In this document: piece by piece, positions 36,080 through 47,397 of the stretch
How the letters are laid out: each line of letters opens with the position of its first letter
Position numbering within the stretch: the stretch's first letter is position 1
From: Azolla caroliniana
Lineage: Eukaryota; Polypodiophyta
DNA length: 64,000 bases
Reading direction: 5' to 3'
Assembly (NCBI GenBank): GCA_043228905.1
Contig: JBHGNT010000022.1
Coordinates: 6,324,001-6,388,000, forward strand
Made by a program: the position numbers and the translations under genes
The notes under the pieces: generated by a model
The model's input: the letters and a program-made list of their open reading frames with translations, nothing else
The model's database searches: none
What the model was told of the DNA's origin: nothing

Positions 36080-37865
36080 TTATCCAAACTTGAAACCATT
36101 GGTCTCTTTCTTTGTCAATAACAATTCTACTTCCATTGTTTCCTTTTTCTCATAAAGAGTTTTTCCTTTGTTATTACCAATTGTAGGTATTGGTGTAGTT
36201 TCCTCCAATCGTCGGATAGTGACGACCACCATCTTCTGTTGCCCTTGTAGGTCTAGCTTTCCTTTGCTGAGATATTTCAATCTCCATGTCATCTTCCTTC
36301 TGTTTCAATTTATTTGGCGAGATTGTTTTGGTAGGTGGTTGACCCTCTATCAACCGAGAAGATGACTTCGAAGGCATTGTTGTCATTGGGGGACATGTAT
36401 TAGTCTTCGATGAGATCAATGAACCTGTCACAAGTGGCACTTGAGGATCCTCATCATTTACCTAAAGTGTTGTATATTTATTTTGAAGGGGAGGAAATTC
36501 CTGAAGGTTATTAGGCTGTACTTGTTGAGTTTTACTTGGTCGAGATGTTTTCCTATTCCCTACTATAGTCCATCCTTCAGATGAGGCCTTGTATGGAATA
36601 ATGGCCATAGAGGGCTCCACTATATGAGAGGCATTTTGAAACTTATGACAATGTTTGGCCAAATGGCCAAACCCGAAACACTGAAAACATTGATTGGGCA
36701 GACCTCGGTACATGATTTTCTGAGAATATGAAGATTGCGTTGAGTCTAACAAATTGGGCAACAGAATGTGAGATGGCAATATTGTAGCTTTAGAAACCAG
36801 AATCTTAGCCAACATCGCACCTAACATTTTGTTTCCTTCTTTTCGTGGTTTATCATATACCTCTAATACCGTACCAATTGTAGCAACAATTAATGCGATA
36901 GAAGTTGTCCATTGTTTACGCAAGTTTGGGAGAACCACCATACATGTATAAAAAGAGTCAAGGTCATGATGTACCTGGTTTGCCGAGAAATTGTGGATCC
37001 ATTTGTGAAAAGAAACCCATCCTCCCTTGATTGCGATAGCTTTCCTTTCTAACATAAATGGCACCATTCGATCTGATTCAAACTCGAGTTGATAGTAGTT
37101 CCTTCCTAACATCTGCACATCCACAATATCGTCAACATCCTATTTTAAAACAGCTTGCAACAATAAACGCAGATCAACACACGACGAACGAATCCCCAAC
37201 ACATGTGCAATGATCGTCCACCTTTCCATCAATTGAATCTCTCGCAAGATATGAATCCTATCTTGTTCCGATAAGAGAAGTTCAACCACATTGTCCGAAA
37301 TAGGAGTTGCATCTGGGTTAGATACACTGGAGCCCCGATAAAGCTGATCGCGACCTTGTGGTGAGTGTTCCTATCTTGAACTTGCATCAATGTTCATCGA
37401 ACCATCACCTACAACCCCATTAAGCAAAGTTCTTGCCACATTTGATTTCTTGCTATCTCTTCCAATCCTAGCCTTTCCTTCGGTAGATGATCCCTCCGAC
37501 GACCTTGGTGCAACAACCTTAGCGGCTGAAATTGCTTGTCCACTTGGTGCTACAGTAACAAGTGAATATGCAGGCATCACCATTGTCTTATTCCCCTGTT
37601 CGCATGCTATCAGATAAGCCATACATGTGGCAGTTGTTCCAATAGCCGCAACAAATGAAGGCAAGGATTCGTGGGAAGAGGAAAGTAAGGGAGCATGAGG
37701 AAATGGAGCATGAGAAGAGGAAGATAAGGAAGCATGATGAGAGGCATCTTGAAGAGCTAAGGCGTGAGGCAGACCTGTGTGTACGCCTGCAGAGGCAGCC
37801 GCAAGAGCGGCGACATCCTTGGTTGTGTGCGCTAACGCAAAGGCAGGTGCAATGGAGCGGTTCAT
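36080..37865 (-). pseudogene. LINE ORF1: nucleic-acid-binding protein with zinc knuckle
   Basis: It starts near 37865 with an Ala/Ser/His-rich N-terminal section (37371-37865), followed by a DUF4283-like core at 36462-37124 (MVPFMLERKAIAIKGGWVSF) and a CCHC knuckle CFQCFGFGHLAKHC near 36650-36695. The C-terminal basic part reaches about 36080 in another frame. In plant LINEs this protein coats the RNA. A break lies between 37124 and 37371 and at least one more near 36460. Only about 140 bases separate it from ORF2. Confidence 0.75.
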
Positions 37866-37870
37866 CTCTC

Positions 37871-38346
37871 ATACTCTACTTGTAGTTATTATAATGGCAT
37901 AATAGACTCAGTTTTCTTGTTTGAGATCAAATTTGGGAAGCATGTAATGATAAAAAGGCTTAATATTTGGCTATGAAAGTAGACTAGATTTAATCTTGCA
38001 TTCTCTTGATAAATCTACTCTCTTGATTCATCATGTGATTGTGTTAGACAAGTAAGAGAGTGTAAGAGATTTGGTTGGGGACCCCATCCACATCATCGAA
38101 AGAAGTCATAGGAGGGGTATGGAAGAGAAGAGAGCTAAACATGTGACACGACCCGAGCTCACAAGGTGAGCATGCGAAATAAGCCCAAATGAGGGGCAAG
38201 AATTATTTTATTTTATTTATAATTTATATATATATATATATATATTAAACAACGTTTTCATTTTAAGCCTAATTCTCACATTTTAGGAAACATTTTCAAA
38301 ATTTTGCAAAAATAAAATTGGAAATAATGAAAATGTTTAAAAATTT
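37871..38346. other. AT-rich junction between LINE and copia F
   Basis: Nothing coding recognised. An (at)n run lies at about 38226-38246, and the last bases before copia F are A/T-rich. It may include the LINE 5' untranslated region. Confidence 0.5.
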
Positions 38347-38425
38347 TGTAAGGAAATGAAGGCAAGAGTAATTGCAATGGAGCGGAAGATGATTGAGAGA
38401 GAGTGTGTGTGTGTTGCAACAGGGG

Positions 38426-38460
<35 letters not shown>

Positions 38461-38673
38461 CTCTTAAGATAGAGATAGACTAAACTGTCTATTGCATTAA
38501 TAAAGGCATCCACATAAGAACACCCAACTAAAGAAACTAAGTTACAATGTGTTGGTTTATATATACGAACTAAGCTAGGGCAAGTGACCTTTCTACTATA
38601 TACAAAACTAGCCCAACATGTCCATGAGCTAGTGTGAAACCTATCTATGGGAAGTTGAGTTCGACTATCAACA
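38347..38673 (-). repeat. Copia F 3' LTR
   Basis: Sense ends TGTTGATAG...CCTTACA; 327 bp; GA/CT tract at about 38430-38460. It shares long identical blocks with 43139-43436 but has about 11 extra bases (cataagaacac, near 38513) and a longer GA run. Confidence 0.9.
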
Positions 38674-38699
38674 CGCCCCTTCGAACACAACTTCTATCT

Positions 38700-41600
38700 G
38701 TCGAGAAGGTTGTTCGGTTCATACTTCGACTTGTCTAGTTGGCTGTGTTGCGTACTCACATACTTGATCAATTGCGTATGTGTTGTGTATCATTGCGTTT
38801 TGCTTCCATGTCTCCTGTACCTGTACTCCCCCTTAAGTTCGGCAAATGTGGATGTCGTGAGACCAAGGTTAGATGCAAATTGTCCGAGCTTGTCGACGCC
38901 TAAGGCCTTCGTAAATATATCAGCAACTTAGAGGTGCGTACTAGTATGTTGTAGGTCGATCTCTCCAGCCTGTACGCGCTCACGGATGAAGTGGTAGTGG
39001 ACTTCGATATGCTTAGTCCGCGTGTGGAATACGGGATTCCGCGCCAGGTAGATACTGCTCATGTTGTCACAGTAGAGGCGAATTGGATCCTTGATGGGTA
39101 CGCCTAGATCCTTTAGTATGCGTTTGAGCCAAACGGCTTCACATGCAGCGACTATTGCATCCCTGTATTCGGCTTCCGTGCTCGACAGTGCGACTGTTGG
39201 ATGCTTCTTACTACTCCAGGAGATCGCTCTGCTACCAAGAGAGAAGACGAATCCGGATGTGGATCACTTGTCTGCTTTATATCTTGCCCAATCCGCGTTT
39301 GTGTACCCTTCGAGTCGAATGATCGCATTCGTCTTGTACATAATGCCGTAGTCCATTGTCGTACTGACATACCGAAGTATCCTCTTAGCGCAGTCCAGAT
39401 GAAGATTTCGCAGATTTTGCATAAACTGGCTAAGTAGACCGACCGAATAACTGAGGTCGGGTTGTGTAATGGTCAGATAGATCAAACTACCGATCAGTTG
39501 TCAATACTAAGTCGACTCACTCTCAGCGGTTCTAGAATTGGCATCGATCTTGAGATTACGATCAAGAGGGGTAGACACAGGTTTGCACTCGGTCATTCCG
39601 AACTTGTAGAGTAAGTTGAGAATGTAGTGTCGTTGAGAGATCATTATTCCAACTGATGTCTGAATTACTTCAATACCTAGGAAGTAATGGAGCTCGTGTA
39701 AGTCTTTCATTTAGAATTTGTCGGAAAGAAGTGATTTGACTTTGTCAATCTCGGTGAGATCCTTTCCTCCGATGGCCAAATCATCCACGTATAGGATGAT
39801 GATGATCAGGCTATCCGACCCGTTTCGGATGTACAGAGAGGTGTCGGATTTTGACATCCAAAATCCGACTTGGTTAAGATACTGCGTGATCTTCGAGTGC
39901 CAAGCATGCGGTGCTTGTTTGAGGCCGTAGAGTGGCTTCTTGAGTTGGCATACGGCATGCGGATGCTTACGCGATTCGAATCTAGGTGGTTGTATCATCT
40001 ACACCTCTTCTTCTAATTCTCCTTGGAGGAAAGCATTTTTCACGTCCATCTAGTGGAGGTGCCATCCCTTCGCTGCGGGGAGTGCAATTACTGTCCGTAC
40101 AGTTGTCATCTTTGCCACCGGAGCAAAGGTTTCTTTGTAGTCTATGCCGTGCGTTTGCGCGTAGCCTTTCACAACGAGCCGTGCTTTGAAGCAATTTACG
40201 GATCCGTCGGCATTGTATTTTACTTTGTATATCCATTTGCAGCCAATCACTTTCTTGTTCGGGGGGAGAGGAACGAGATCCCATGTCTCATTTTTGCATA
40301 AAGCTTCCATCTCCTCATACATCCCGTCGACCCATCGCGGATCCTTTGCGGCTTCGGAAAGCGTTTTCGGTTCCCATACTGACGCTACTTTCATCATAAA
40401 AGCGTAGTGATACACCATGTACTCGTCGTAGACGTAGCAGTTTACGGGGTTCTTCTCTCGAGTGGACCGGCGTAGCTTTTCGTTCGAGGATTCAAAAGCT
40501 TTCTTCACGCCGTCTGTCGCGGTGTCAAGGCCTTCCAACTCACTATCAAGGGAGAGGGTCGATTCGAATTCGAACTGATCTTCATATTCCTGCATTTTCG
40601 CCTTCCCTTTGTCCAACTTTGGACTCGACCAAGATGTGCTTTCATCGCTCGGCGGCTCTGATGGCCCACTCAGCCGTGTCGTAATTGGGGTGTCTTCTAA
40701 CATCTGTGAGAGCCGATCCCCAACTTCTATTTCTATTTCAGTGTCATCCGCGTCGAGTGGGGTTGGAGTCGAAGTATTCTCTGGTGCGTACCAGGATGCG
40801 TATTCGTCGAAGACTACGTCTCGACTTGTTCGAACCTTACGGGTAGATGGGTTGTAGCATTTGTACCCCTTCTGTTTGAGTGAGTATCCTACGAAGATAC
40901 ATTTCTCTGACTTTGGGTCAAGCTTTTGTCGCATATCGTCGGGAATATGTACGTAGGTGATAGAACTGAAAATGCAGACATGTGACAAGTCCAGCTTCTT
41001 TTTGAAGAAATTCTCATGCGTAGTTATATCATGTACTCCCGAGGTTGTGCACCTATTCATGAGATATACGACCATATTTGCCGCTTTTGCCCAATATGAT
41101 TTCGGCGGGTTCTTCTTGTTCATCATGACTCGTGCGACTTCTACCACATGGTGATTTTTGCGCTCTGCTACGCCGTTTTTCTGAGGTGTGTGTCGACACA
41201 AGAACTCTCGTCGGATTCCTTCTTTTCGGAGATATGCCGTAAATTCCTTTGAAAATTATTCTTTTCCTCCATCTGATCGAAGACAGCGTACATGCCGACC
41301 CGTAATTTTTTCGACTTTGGCCTTGAATGTCTGGAAGTGCTTGAACACTTCACTCTTCTGCTTCATCGAATAGATCCAGGTGTTCCTAGAGAAGTCGTTG
41401 ATGAACGTGACATAGTATCGGCATCCGCCGAATGTTATTGTCTGGGCTGGTTCCCACACATCTAAATGTTCGACATCCAGGATTCCTTTGCTCACATTCT
41501 GCTCTTTAGGGAATGGGTGATGGTGTTGCTTTCCGAACTGACATGCTTTGCATACGCCTGTAATCTCCTTCGCCGTAAAGTTCAGGAGTCCGATTACAAC

Positions 41601-43037
41601 TCCTTTTGATTGCATGTTTTGGAGCTTCTGGAGATTGATGTGGTTGATTCTCTTGTGCCACAGTTTCAAGTTGGTTTCGACTTTCTGGCCCTTTGTGAAC
41701 ATGGCCAACTTTACCTCGCTCAATTCGAGGATGAACATATGGCCTTCTCGTCGGCCGTGAGCTATGACTTCATCGCCTTTTTCGATGAAGCATTTGTCAT
41801 TATTGAAGCATACTTGCATTCCTTGTTCGAAAATCTAGCCAACTGAGACCAGGTTTTTCATAATGGTGGGGACATGCAACACGTTCTGGAGGTAGGTTTG
41901 TTTGTCGTCGTTTCCGAATGGGACATTCCCGATATACTGTATTGGGTGAGTTGTGTCATCTCTAGTTTCAACATATCTGGGACGTTCGGGCTTCCGTATT
42001 TCCCAAAACCAATCTTCATGGGACGTCATGTGATTGGAGGCTCCCGAATCGACAAACCATATGTTGTTCGGAGTGGAAGCGGTAGTTGATGCAAGTGCGG
42101 ACATGGAGTGCGCTTTGTGCTTCATTATGAACATTCCACCATGGTCACCGAAGTCGGAGTTCATGGCATAATTTGTTAGTTGTCGGCCTTGCTCATGCTT
42201 GTTCTTCCGACACTCCTCTTCATAGTGGCCGGGTTTTCCGCAATACACACACTCAACTGGGTTCCTACGGTTTCTTGGTCCAGCGTGATGACTCCCCCTT
42301 CCGCCAAACTCTCTGGGGCCGTTTCTGTCTGCTTTCCATTGGTGGGAGTTACGCTCTTGGTTGTGTCGGCCTTGGCCGAATCGACCTCTCCTTCTGCGGC
42401 TTTGTCCTCTTCCTCCATCAAAGTTCGAATATAGCATTTGTTTGTCATTCGCGTTGTTCCTTTGACGCATGTGATTCTCTTCGACTAGCAACAATGATTG
42501 GAGATCAAAAAAGGAGGGAGGATTCTCTCTAGTGAGAACGGCCGATCTTATTGCGCCAAAACACGGTACCAAGCCACCGAGGCATATCTGCACCATTTCT
42601 TCGTCGTCAATGCTAACATTGATCGATCCAAGGGCATCGCACAACTCCTTGATCTTTAAGGTGTAGTTGCTAATTGACATGTCCCTTTGTTGAAGATTGT
42701 TCAGCTCCTATCGAAGTTGGAGCTTTCGTGCGGCCGTATTGGCTGCGAAAATCTTCTTGAGGTTTTCCCATGCCTGCTTCGTCATTTTTGCCTCTCGAAT
42801 GTAGCCAAGCATATGATCATGAACGCAAGATACAAGGCAATACAGCACAAGGCTTGCGGTCTACTCCCACACGGGATAGTCAGCGTGTGTTGGGTTGGGG
42901 TGTGATTCGTGAGCTCCTTCGATGTAGCTCCAGTAGCCTTGTCCGACAAGGTATTGATGCATCTTGTATTCCCAAGATGCAAAGTTCGTTCTGTCGAGCT
43001 TCTTGGTAGGAAGAGCGCTTCCTATCTGAGTATTCAT
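38700..43037 (-). pseudogene. Copia F Gag-Pol with at least five premature stops
   Basis: Gag starts at 43037 (MNTQIGSALPTKKLDRTNF). Knuckle CVYCGKPGHYEEEC near 42215-42260 is intact. Protease IWFVDSGASNHMT near 42030-42070 keeps D-S-G. Integrase follows with HLDVWEPAQT, CLRSDGGKE and NGVAERKNH. RT motifs: NADGSVNCFKARLVVKGYAQ, catalytic YVDDLAI near 39775-39795. RNase H: YTNADWARYKAD and SSTEAEYRDA region near 39150-39300. Stops: TAG at 42861-42863, 42718-42720, 41835-41837 and 40050-40052, each where relatives have Gln, and TAA at 41256-41258 where relatives have Tyr. Reconstructed domain order is complete, but the copy cannot make an intact polyprotein. Confidence 0.88.
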
Positions 43038-43138
43038 GGTGATTTCTTCTCTGTCGATGGGCCGGTTTTGTTGATCGTCAGCGTGCAGCACAACACAGTT
43101 GAATAGGCTTAATCAGACAACCACACGCTCTGATACCA

Positions 43139-43436
43139 TGTAAGGAAATGAAGGCAAGAGTGATTGCAATGCAGCGGAAGATGATTGTGTGTGAGAGAGA
43201 GAGTGTGTGTGTTGCAACAGGGAGAGAGAGAGAGAGAGCTCTTAAGACAGAGATAGACTAAACTGTCTATTGCATTAACAAAGGCATCCAACTAAAAAAA
43301 CTAAGTTACAATGTGTTGGTTTATATATACGAACTAAGCTAGGGCAAGTGACCTTTCTACTATTTACAAAACTAGCCCAACATGTCCATGAGGTAGTGTG
43401 AAACCTATCTATGGGAAGTTGAGTTCGACTCTCAAC
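43139..43436 (-). repeat. Copia F 5' LTR
   Basis: 298 bp, bounded on the left by the primer-binding site and on the right by copia G sequence at 43437 (ctcaac|tatcgg). The final base expected from the other LTR copy (caaca) is missing. Confidence 0.85.
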
Positions 43437-45392
43437 TATCGGCCTCTACCGCTACCATATACTCCGCCTTCGTGATCGACAAAGCCATAGACTTCTGCAG
43501 TTGTGACTGCCATGACACTACTCCCCTTGCATATGTGATCATGTACCCTGAAGTGGATTGACTTGAGTCTACATCCCTCGACATGTCCGAGTCGGTAAAC
43601 CCTTCGAGCATAGGTTTTTTGACACCATACCTAAGACACATGCTCGAGGTTCCTTTCAAGTACTTGAGTATCCACTTTACTGCTGCCCAATTTTCTCTAC
43701 CTAGATTACTCATGTATCAACTCACTACTCCCACATCAAATGTTATGTCTGGTCTCGTACAGACCATAGCATACATCAAACTACCGACCACCGAGGCATA
43801 CAATACTTTCCTCATCTCAGCCTTTTCTCTCTCCCCTCTCGGGCATTGTTTAGCATTAAGCTTGTAGTTGGTCGGCAACACAGAGCTGACTGCCTTTGCT
43901 TCCGACATATTGAATCTTTCTAGGATCTTTGTCACATACTTCTCTTGTGACAACCACAACACTTTCTTAGTTCTATCCCGAACTATGTGCATCCCTAAGA
44001 TCTGTTTAGCCGGTCCAAGATCTTTCATGGCAAACGACTTTTCTAATGCTTTCTTCAAGCTCACAATCTTCTTTGTGTCTTGTTCGACTATCAAAACGTC
44101 ATCAACATATAGTAAGAGAATCAAGAAATCCCCTTCATCGTACCTTTTGACGAACACACGGTGATCAACTTGTGTTTTTTGGAACCTATGTTCTATCATG
44201 AAGGATTCCAACTTCTTGTACCATTGGCGTGGAGCTTATTTCAACCCATACAAACTTTTCTTCAATCGACACACCATGTTCTCTTTCCCTTTCTCCTCAA
44301 AGCCTTCAGGCTACTGCATGTAGATTTCTTCATCCAGCATCCCGTGCAAGAATGTTGTTTTGACATCCAACTGCTCAATCTCCAGATCCATGCTAGCAGC
44401 AATGCTCGGAATAGTTCTGATTGATGTCATCTTTATGACTGGTGCGAAAATTTTGTCAAAGTTGACACTCTTTTTCTGTTGAAACCCCTTCACCACAATG
44501 CAGACATTATATCTGGGTCTATTGTCGACTTCTCCAGTCTTCACCTTATAGACCCATATATTTCTAAGTGCTCTCTTACCTTTCGGTAACTCTACCTAGT
44601 CGTAAGTGTAATTTTTGTGCAAGGAGTCCATCTCATCTTGCATTGCACTCTACCATTTCTCCTTATGCTCGTCAACAATGGCCTTATCATAGTACTCATG
44701 CTCACCTCCATCAGTCAAGAGGATTTATTGACTGGCATATGTTGTCAGTGCTCTCCTTTCTTTGAGTGGGTATCTCCTTCCACTCGTCGTTAGCTCCAGT
44801 CCGGATGTCTCTGCCGACTCTTCTCTTGGCTCGACTTCATATGTGTCGACCCGTCGTTGAGGGTTAGCCGATTCTGACTCGTAGTCCTCGATTGACTTCA
44901 ATAGATCTGCTGACTCCGAGTCATCTGTATTGTTCGGTTGCTCCGAGTCGACCGACTTGGATTCGACTATGCCGACTGGCTGTCTCCGAACAACTAACTA
45001 TGTCGGTTCAATTGGCCTTAAGTCAGTAGTAATGGGAGTTGATTGGGAAGTCGATCCCGACTTCTGTTGCTTCCAATCCTCCATCATCTTGTCTTCCAAG
45101 AAGACTAGGTCTTGAATCCTCACTACTTTCTTATCGACTAAGTCCCACAGCCTATAGCCGAACTCGTCCTCTGAGTATCCCATGAATATGCATGCTTTCG
45201 ACTTACTGTTGAGCCTCGACCTCTTATCCTTAGATACATGCATATATACTAGACATCCGAACACCCTCAGTTGTCGGTAGGAGACATCCTTGAGAGGAAT
45301 TGAACAATCCTTTCCTGTCCACACCCTTTGTAGGACATCACCTTTCAATGGTAGTGAGGGAGACCCATTGATAAGATAAACGACTGTATACA
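43437..45392 (-). pseudogene. Copia G integrase end-RT-RNase H fragment
   Basis: Minus-strand Tork-type pol: late integrase (RVWTGKDCSIPLKDVSYRQL, 44998-45438 region), RT with EQLDVKTTFLHGMLDEEIYM (44311-44450), catalytic LLLYVDDVLIV near 44095-44130, MSEAKAV, SLMYAMVCTRPDI, and RNase H ending at 43437 with AEYMVAVEAD. TAG at 44311-44313 and TAA at 44236-44238 sit at Gln positions. The 3' end is cut at copia F. The 5' end stops at about 45392, exactly where copia H begins on the opposite strand. Confidence 0.82.
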
Positions 45393-46753
45393 TGAAAGAC
45401 TTGGATCCCGCAAGACAGATACTGGGGATGCATATCATCCAGGACCGGTCAAGGAAGCAATTGTGGCTGTCATAGGAGAAATACGTGACAAAGGTGACTC
45501 AACGGTTCAACATGTCAGATGCGAAACGGGTCAAATCGACACTCTCGACAAACTGCAGATTATCCGGTAAGTGTTACCCGGCTGGCAAAGGAGTTAAAGA
45601 CCAGAATGTGAAAGGGATTGTTATTCGGAATCTATTTTAATTAAGTAGAATAGATTATAATTATGTAGTGAACGGATGGACTGGAATCGGTATGCCGATT
45701 CGGATCCGGACCGGTTCCGAACAAGTGCCGGTTGGCACCGTTTTGTACGCAGCACCGGTGACCTATATAAAGGCCCAGTTACAATGTAAAACTTTAATGG
45801 AGAATTAATATAAGCTTCTTGTTTTATCTTCACGTGTTGATTACCGTTCTGTATTAATTGTTATATCTTACGCGTGTATTAAGTGAATGCCTTATTGCTA
45901 AGTAGCCAGTTAAGTCGGATTAATCGTTGTGTCTTAAGTTATCTCGCCGTAACACCCCTTTGGTGAAGTGTCTTCCGGAGACACCCTGTGTTAGGCCATT
46001 GTCTGGCCCTAAGGATTAACAGTAAGCAAAGCCCGAAGATGAAGGCAGAGAAGGTGGATATGATGAAGATACCATATGCCTCAGCTGTCGTTAGCTTGAT
46101 GTACGCAATGGTGTGTACCCGACCGGATATCGGATACGTAGTAGGAGTGGTGAGCCGGTTCATGAGCAATCCTGGCAAGGAGCACTGGAATGCGGTAAAA
46201 TGGATACTCTGGTATTTGAAGGGCACTTCGAGTATGTGCCTCCGATTCGGCTCAGGTAAACCCCAACTCGACGGATTCACGGATTAGGACATGTCGGCTG
46301 ATGCGGATACCAACTGGTCAACATCCGGATATGTCATGACATATGCAGGGGGAGTTGTCTTGTGGTAGTCGAAGCTGCAGAAGACAGTTGCATTGTCCAC
46401 CACGGAAGCGGAGTACATGGCAGTTGTGGAAGCCGGTAGGGAAATACTGTGGATGAAGGACTTCATCGAAGAGCTAGAGATCTGGCAAGAGGAATATTGG
46501 CTCTACTGTGACAGTCAGAGTGCCATCCACCTTGCAAAGAACGTTGCCTATCATTCCAGGACAAAGCACATCCAGCGCAGGTATCACTGGATCCGAGAGT
46601 GAGTAGAAGATCAGGAGTTCACGCTGACGAAAATCCACACAGAGGAGAACGGGTCAGATATGTTGACCAAAGTGCTGACACCTGACAAGCTAGATGCATG
46701 CAGGAAGAGGATCGGATTGATGAGGCATCCCATGCCAGAGTGAAGGGGGAGTT
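45393..46753 (+). pseudogene. Copia H RT-RNase H fragment, split by a solo LTR
   Basis: It begins abruptly with MKDLDPARQILGMHI, continues with EKYVTKVTQRFNMSDAK, is interrupted at 45572 by a solo gypsy LTR, and resumes at 46027 with QSPKMKAEK and SLMYAMVCTRPDIGY. RNase H follows (LSTTEAEYMAVVEAG, CDSQSAIHLAKN). TAG at 45473-45475 and 46366-46368 replace probable Gln codons, and TGA at 46600-46602 a probable Arg (CGA). The frame ends at TGA 46741-46743, and the polypurine tract aagggggagt precedes the 3' LTR. The upstream part of the element is absent. It is closely related to copia G, which lies on the other strand. Confidence 0.85.
45567..46026 (+). mobile_element. Solo gypsy LTR with 5-bp target duplication, inside copia H
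   Basis: LTR 45572-46021 (450 bp), starting tgttacccggctggc and ending ctaaggattaaca, flanked by gtaag at 45567-45571 and 46022-46026. It is homologous along its length to the 5' LTR of the left-edge gypsy element (3642-4078), including the TATA-like cctatataaaggccc near 45762-45776. Removing the LTR and one gtaag puts the two halves of copia H RT back in one frame. No internal gypsy sequence remains, as expected after LTR-LTR recombination. Confidence 0.92.
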
Positions 46754-47397
46754 TGTTAGGATTTCGGTCCCTCCGGATGGGATATGAGTACACGGCAACG
46801 CAGAGCCGGTGAGAACCGGATGATGAATACCCGGCAAGGAAGACCCGGTGAGAACCGGATGACGCAGGCCCGGTGAGAACCTCTCACCGGATGAAGGGAC
46901 ATAGATGTAAACATGTTTCTGTTAGCCCATTGTGGCTATATTTGTAAATAGCTCGAAAGTCATATTAGTATAAATATGACCTAGGGCAAACACTATTTAG
47001 TTAGTGTGGTTGTAGATCATCGTAAGAGTAATTTGGGTGTAACTGTTGTATAGAGAGGGAGAGAGAGAGAGAGAGAGGGAGAGGGAGAGAGAGTGAGAGT
47101 AGTTACGAGCACTCTCTGTTGTAACCGCCGCTTGGCAAAGATTGCAAGGAAGAGGTCGTTGCCTCTGTGCCTGCATTTTGTATTTCCTCTCTTCATAGTG
47201 ATAGTTTGGAGTTTGTGGGCTCCCGTGGTTTTTCCCTATTAGGGTTTTCCACGTAAAGATCCTGTGTATCATTTTTTTGTGTACTCTCTTTCAGTGTTTT
47301 GTGTATAAGTGCATCTATCTCCACATTCCCATTTCTATGATTGTAATTCTCAACGAAGTAGTTGAAGACTCGCTTGTGGCCGAGCATTATTCCGCAT
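46754..47397 (+). repeat. Copia H 3' LTR
   Basis: Starts tgttaggatttcggtccctcc after the polypurine tract and ends near gtggccgagcattattccgca. Its U3 holds three near copies of ccggtgagaaccggatga (about 46808-46880). TATA-like agtataaatatgacctagggcaaa lies near 46967-46990, and a GA-rich tract at about 47050-47098. The last one or two bases are uncertain at the junction with copia K. Confidence 0.85.

Larger units (their letters stand above)
32223..37870 (-). mobile_element. Plant L1-type LINE (non-LTR retrotransposon), decayed
   Basis: ORF1 is at 36080-37865 and ORF2 at 32272-35943, both minus. No poly(A) is seen at the left (3') end, where copia E gag begins, so the 3' end is lost or was rearranged. 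The 5' limit is approximate. LINEs insert by target-primed reverse transcription using their own endonuclease. Confidence 0.85.
38347..43436 (-). mobile_element. Copia F: full-length but mutated Ty1/copia element
   Basis: 5' LTR 43139-43436, primer-binding complement gctctgatacca at 43127-43138, gag-pol, purine-rich tract (sense ttcgaaggggcg, about 38674-38685), 3' LTR 38347-38673. Flanks differ (aattt on the left, tatcg on the right), so no target duplication is visible. The left flank is LINE-associated and the right flank is copia G RNase H. Confidence 0.9.

Noticed and set aside
36174-37885. Plus-strand ORFs over the LINE (for example 37390-37617)
   Set aside because: They are antisense shadows of ORF1; the minus frame has the knuckle and family motifs.
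45572-46021. Solo LTR start at TGTGAAA (45607) or tgttattcgg (45619)
   Set aside because: Neither gave a target duplication; the start at 45572 gives gtaag on both sides and matches the full LTR at 3642-4078.
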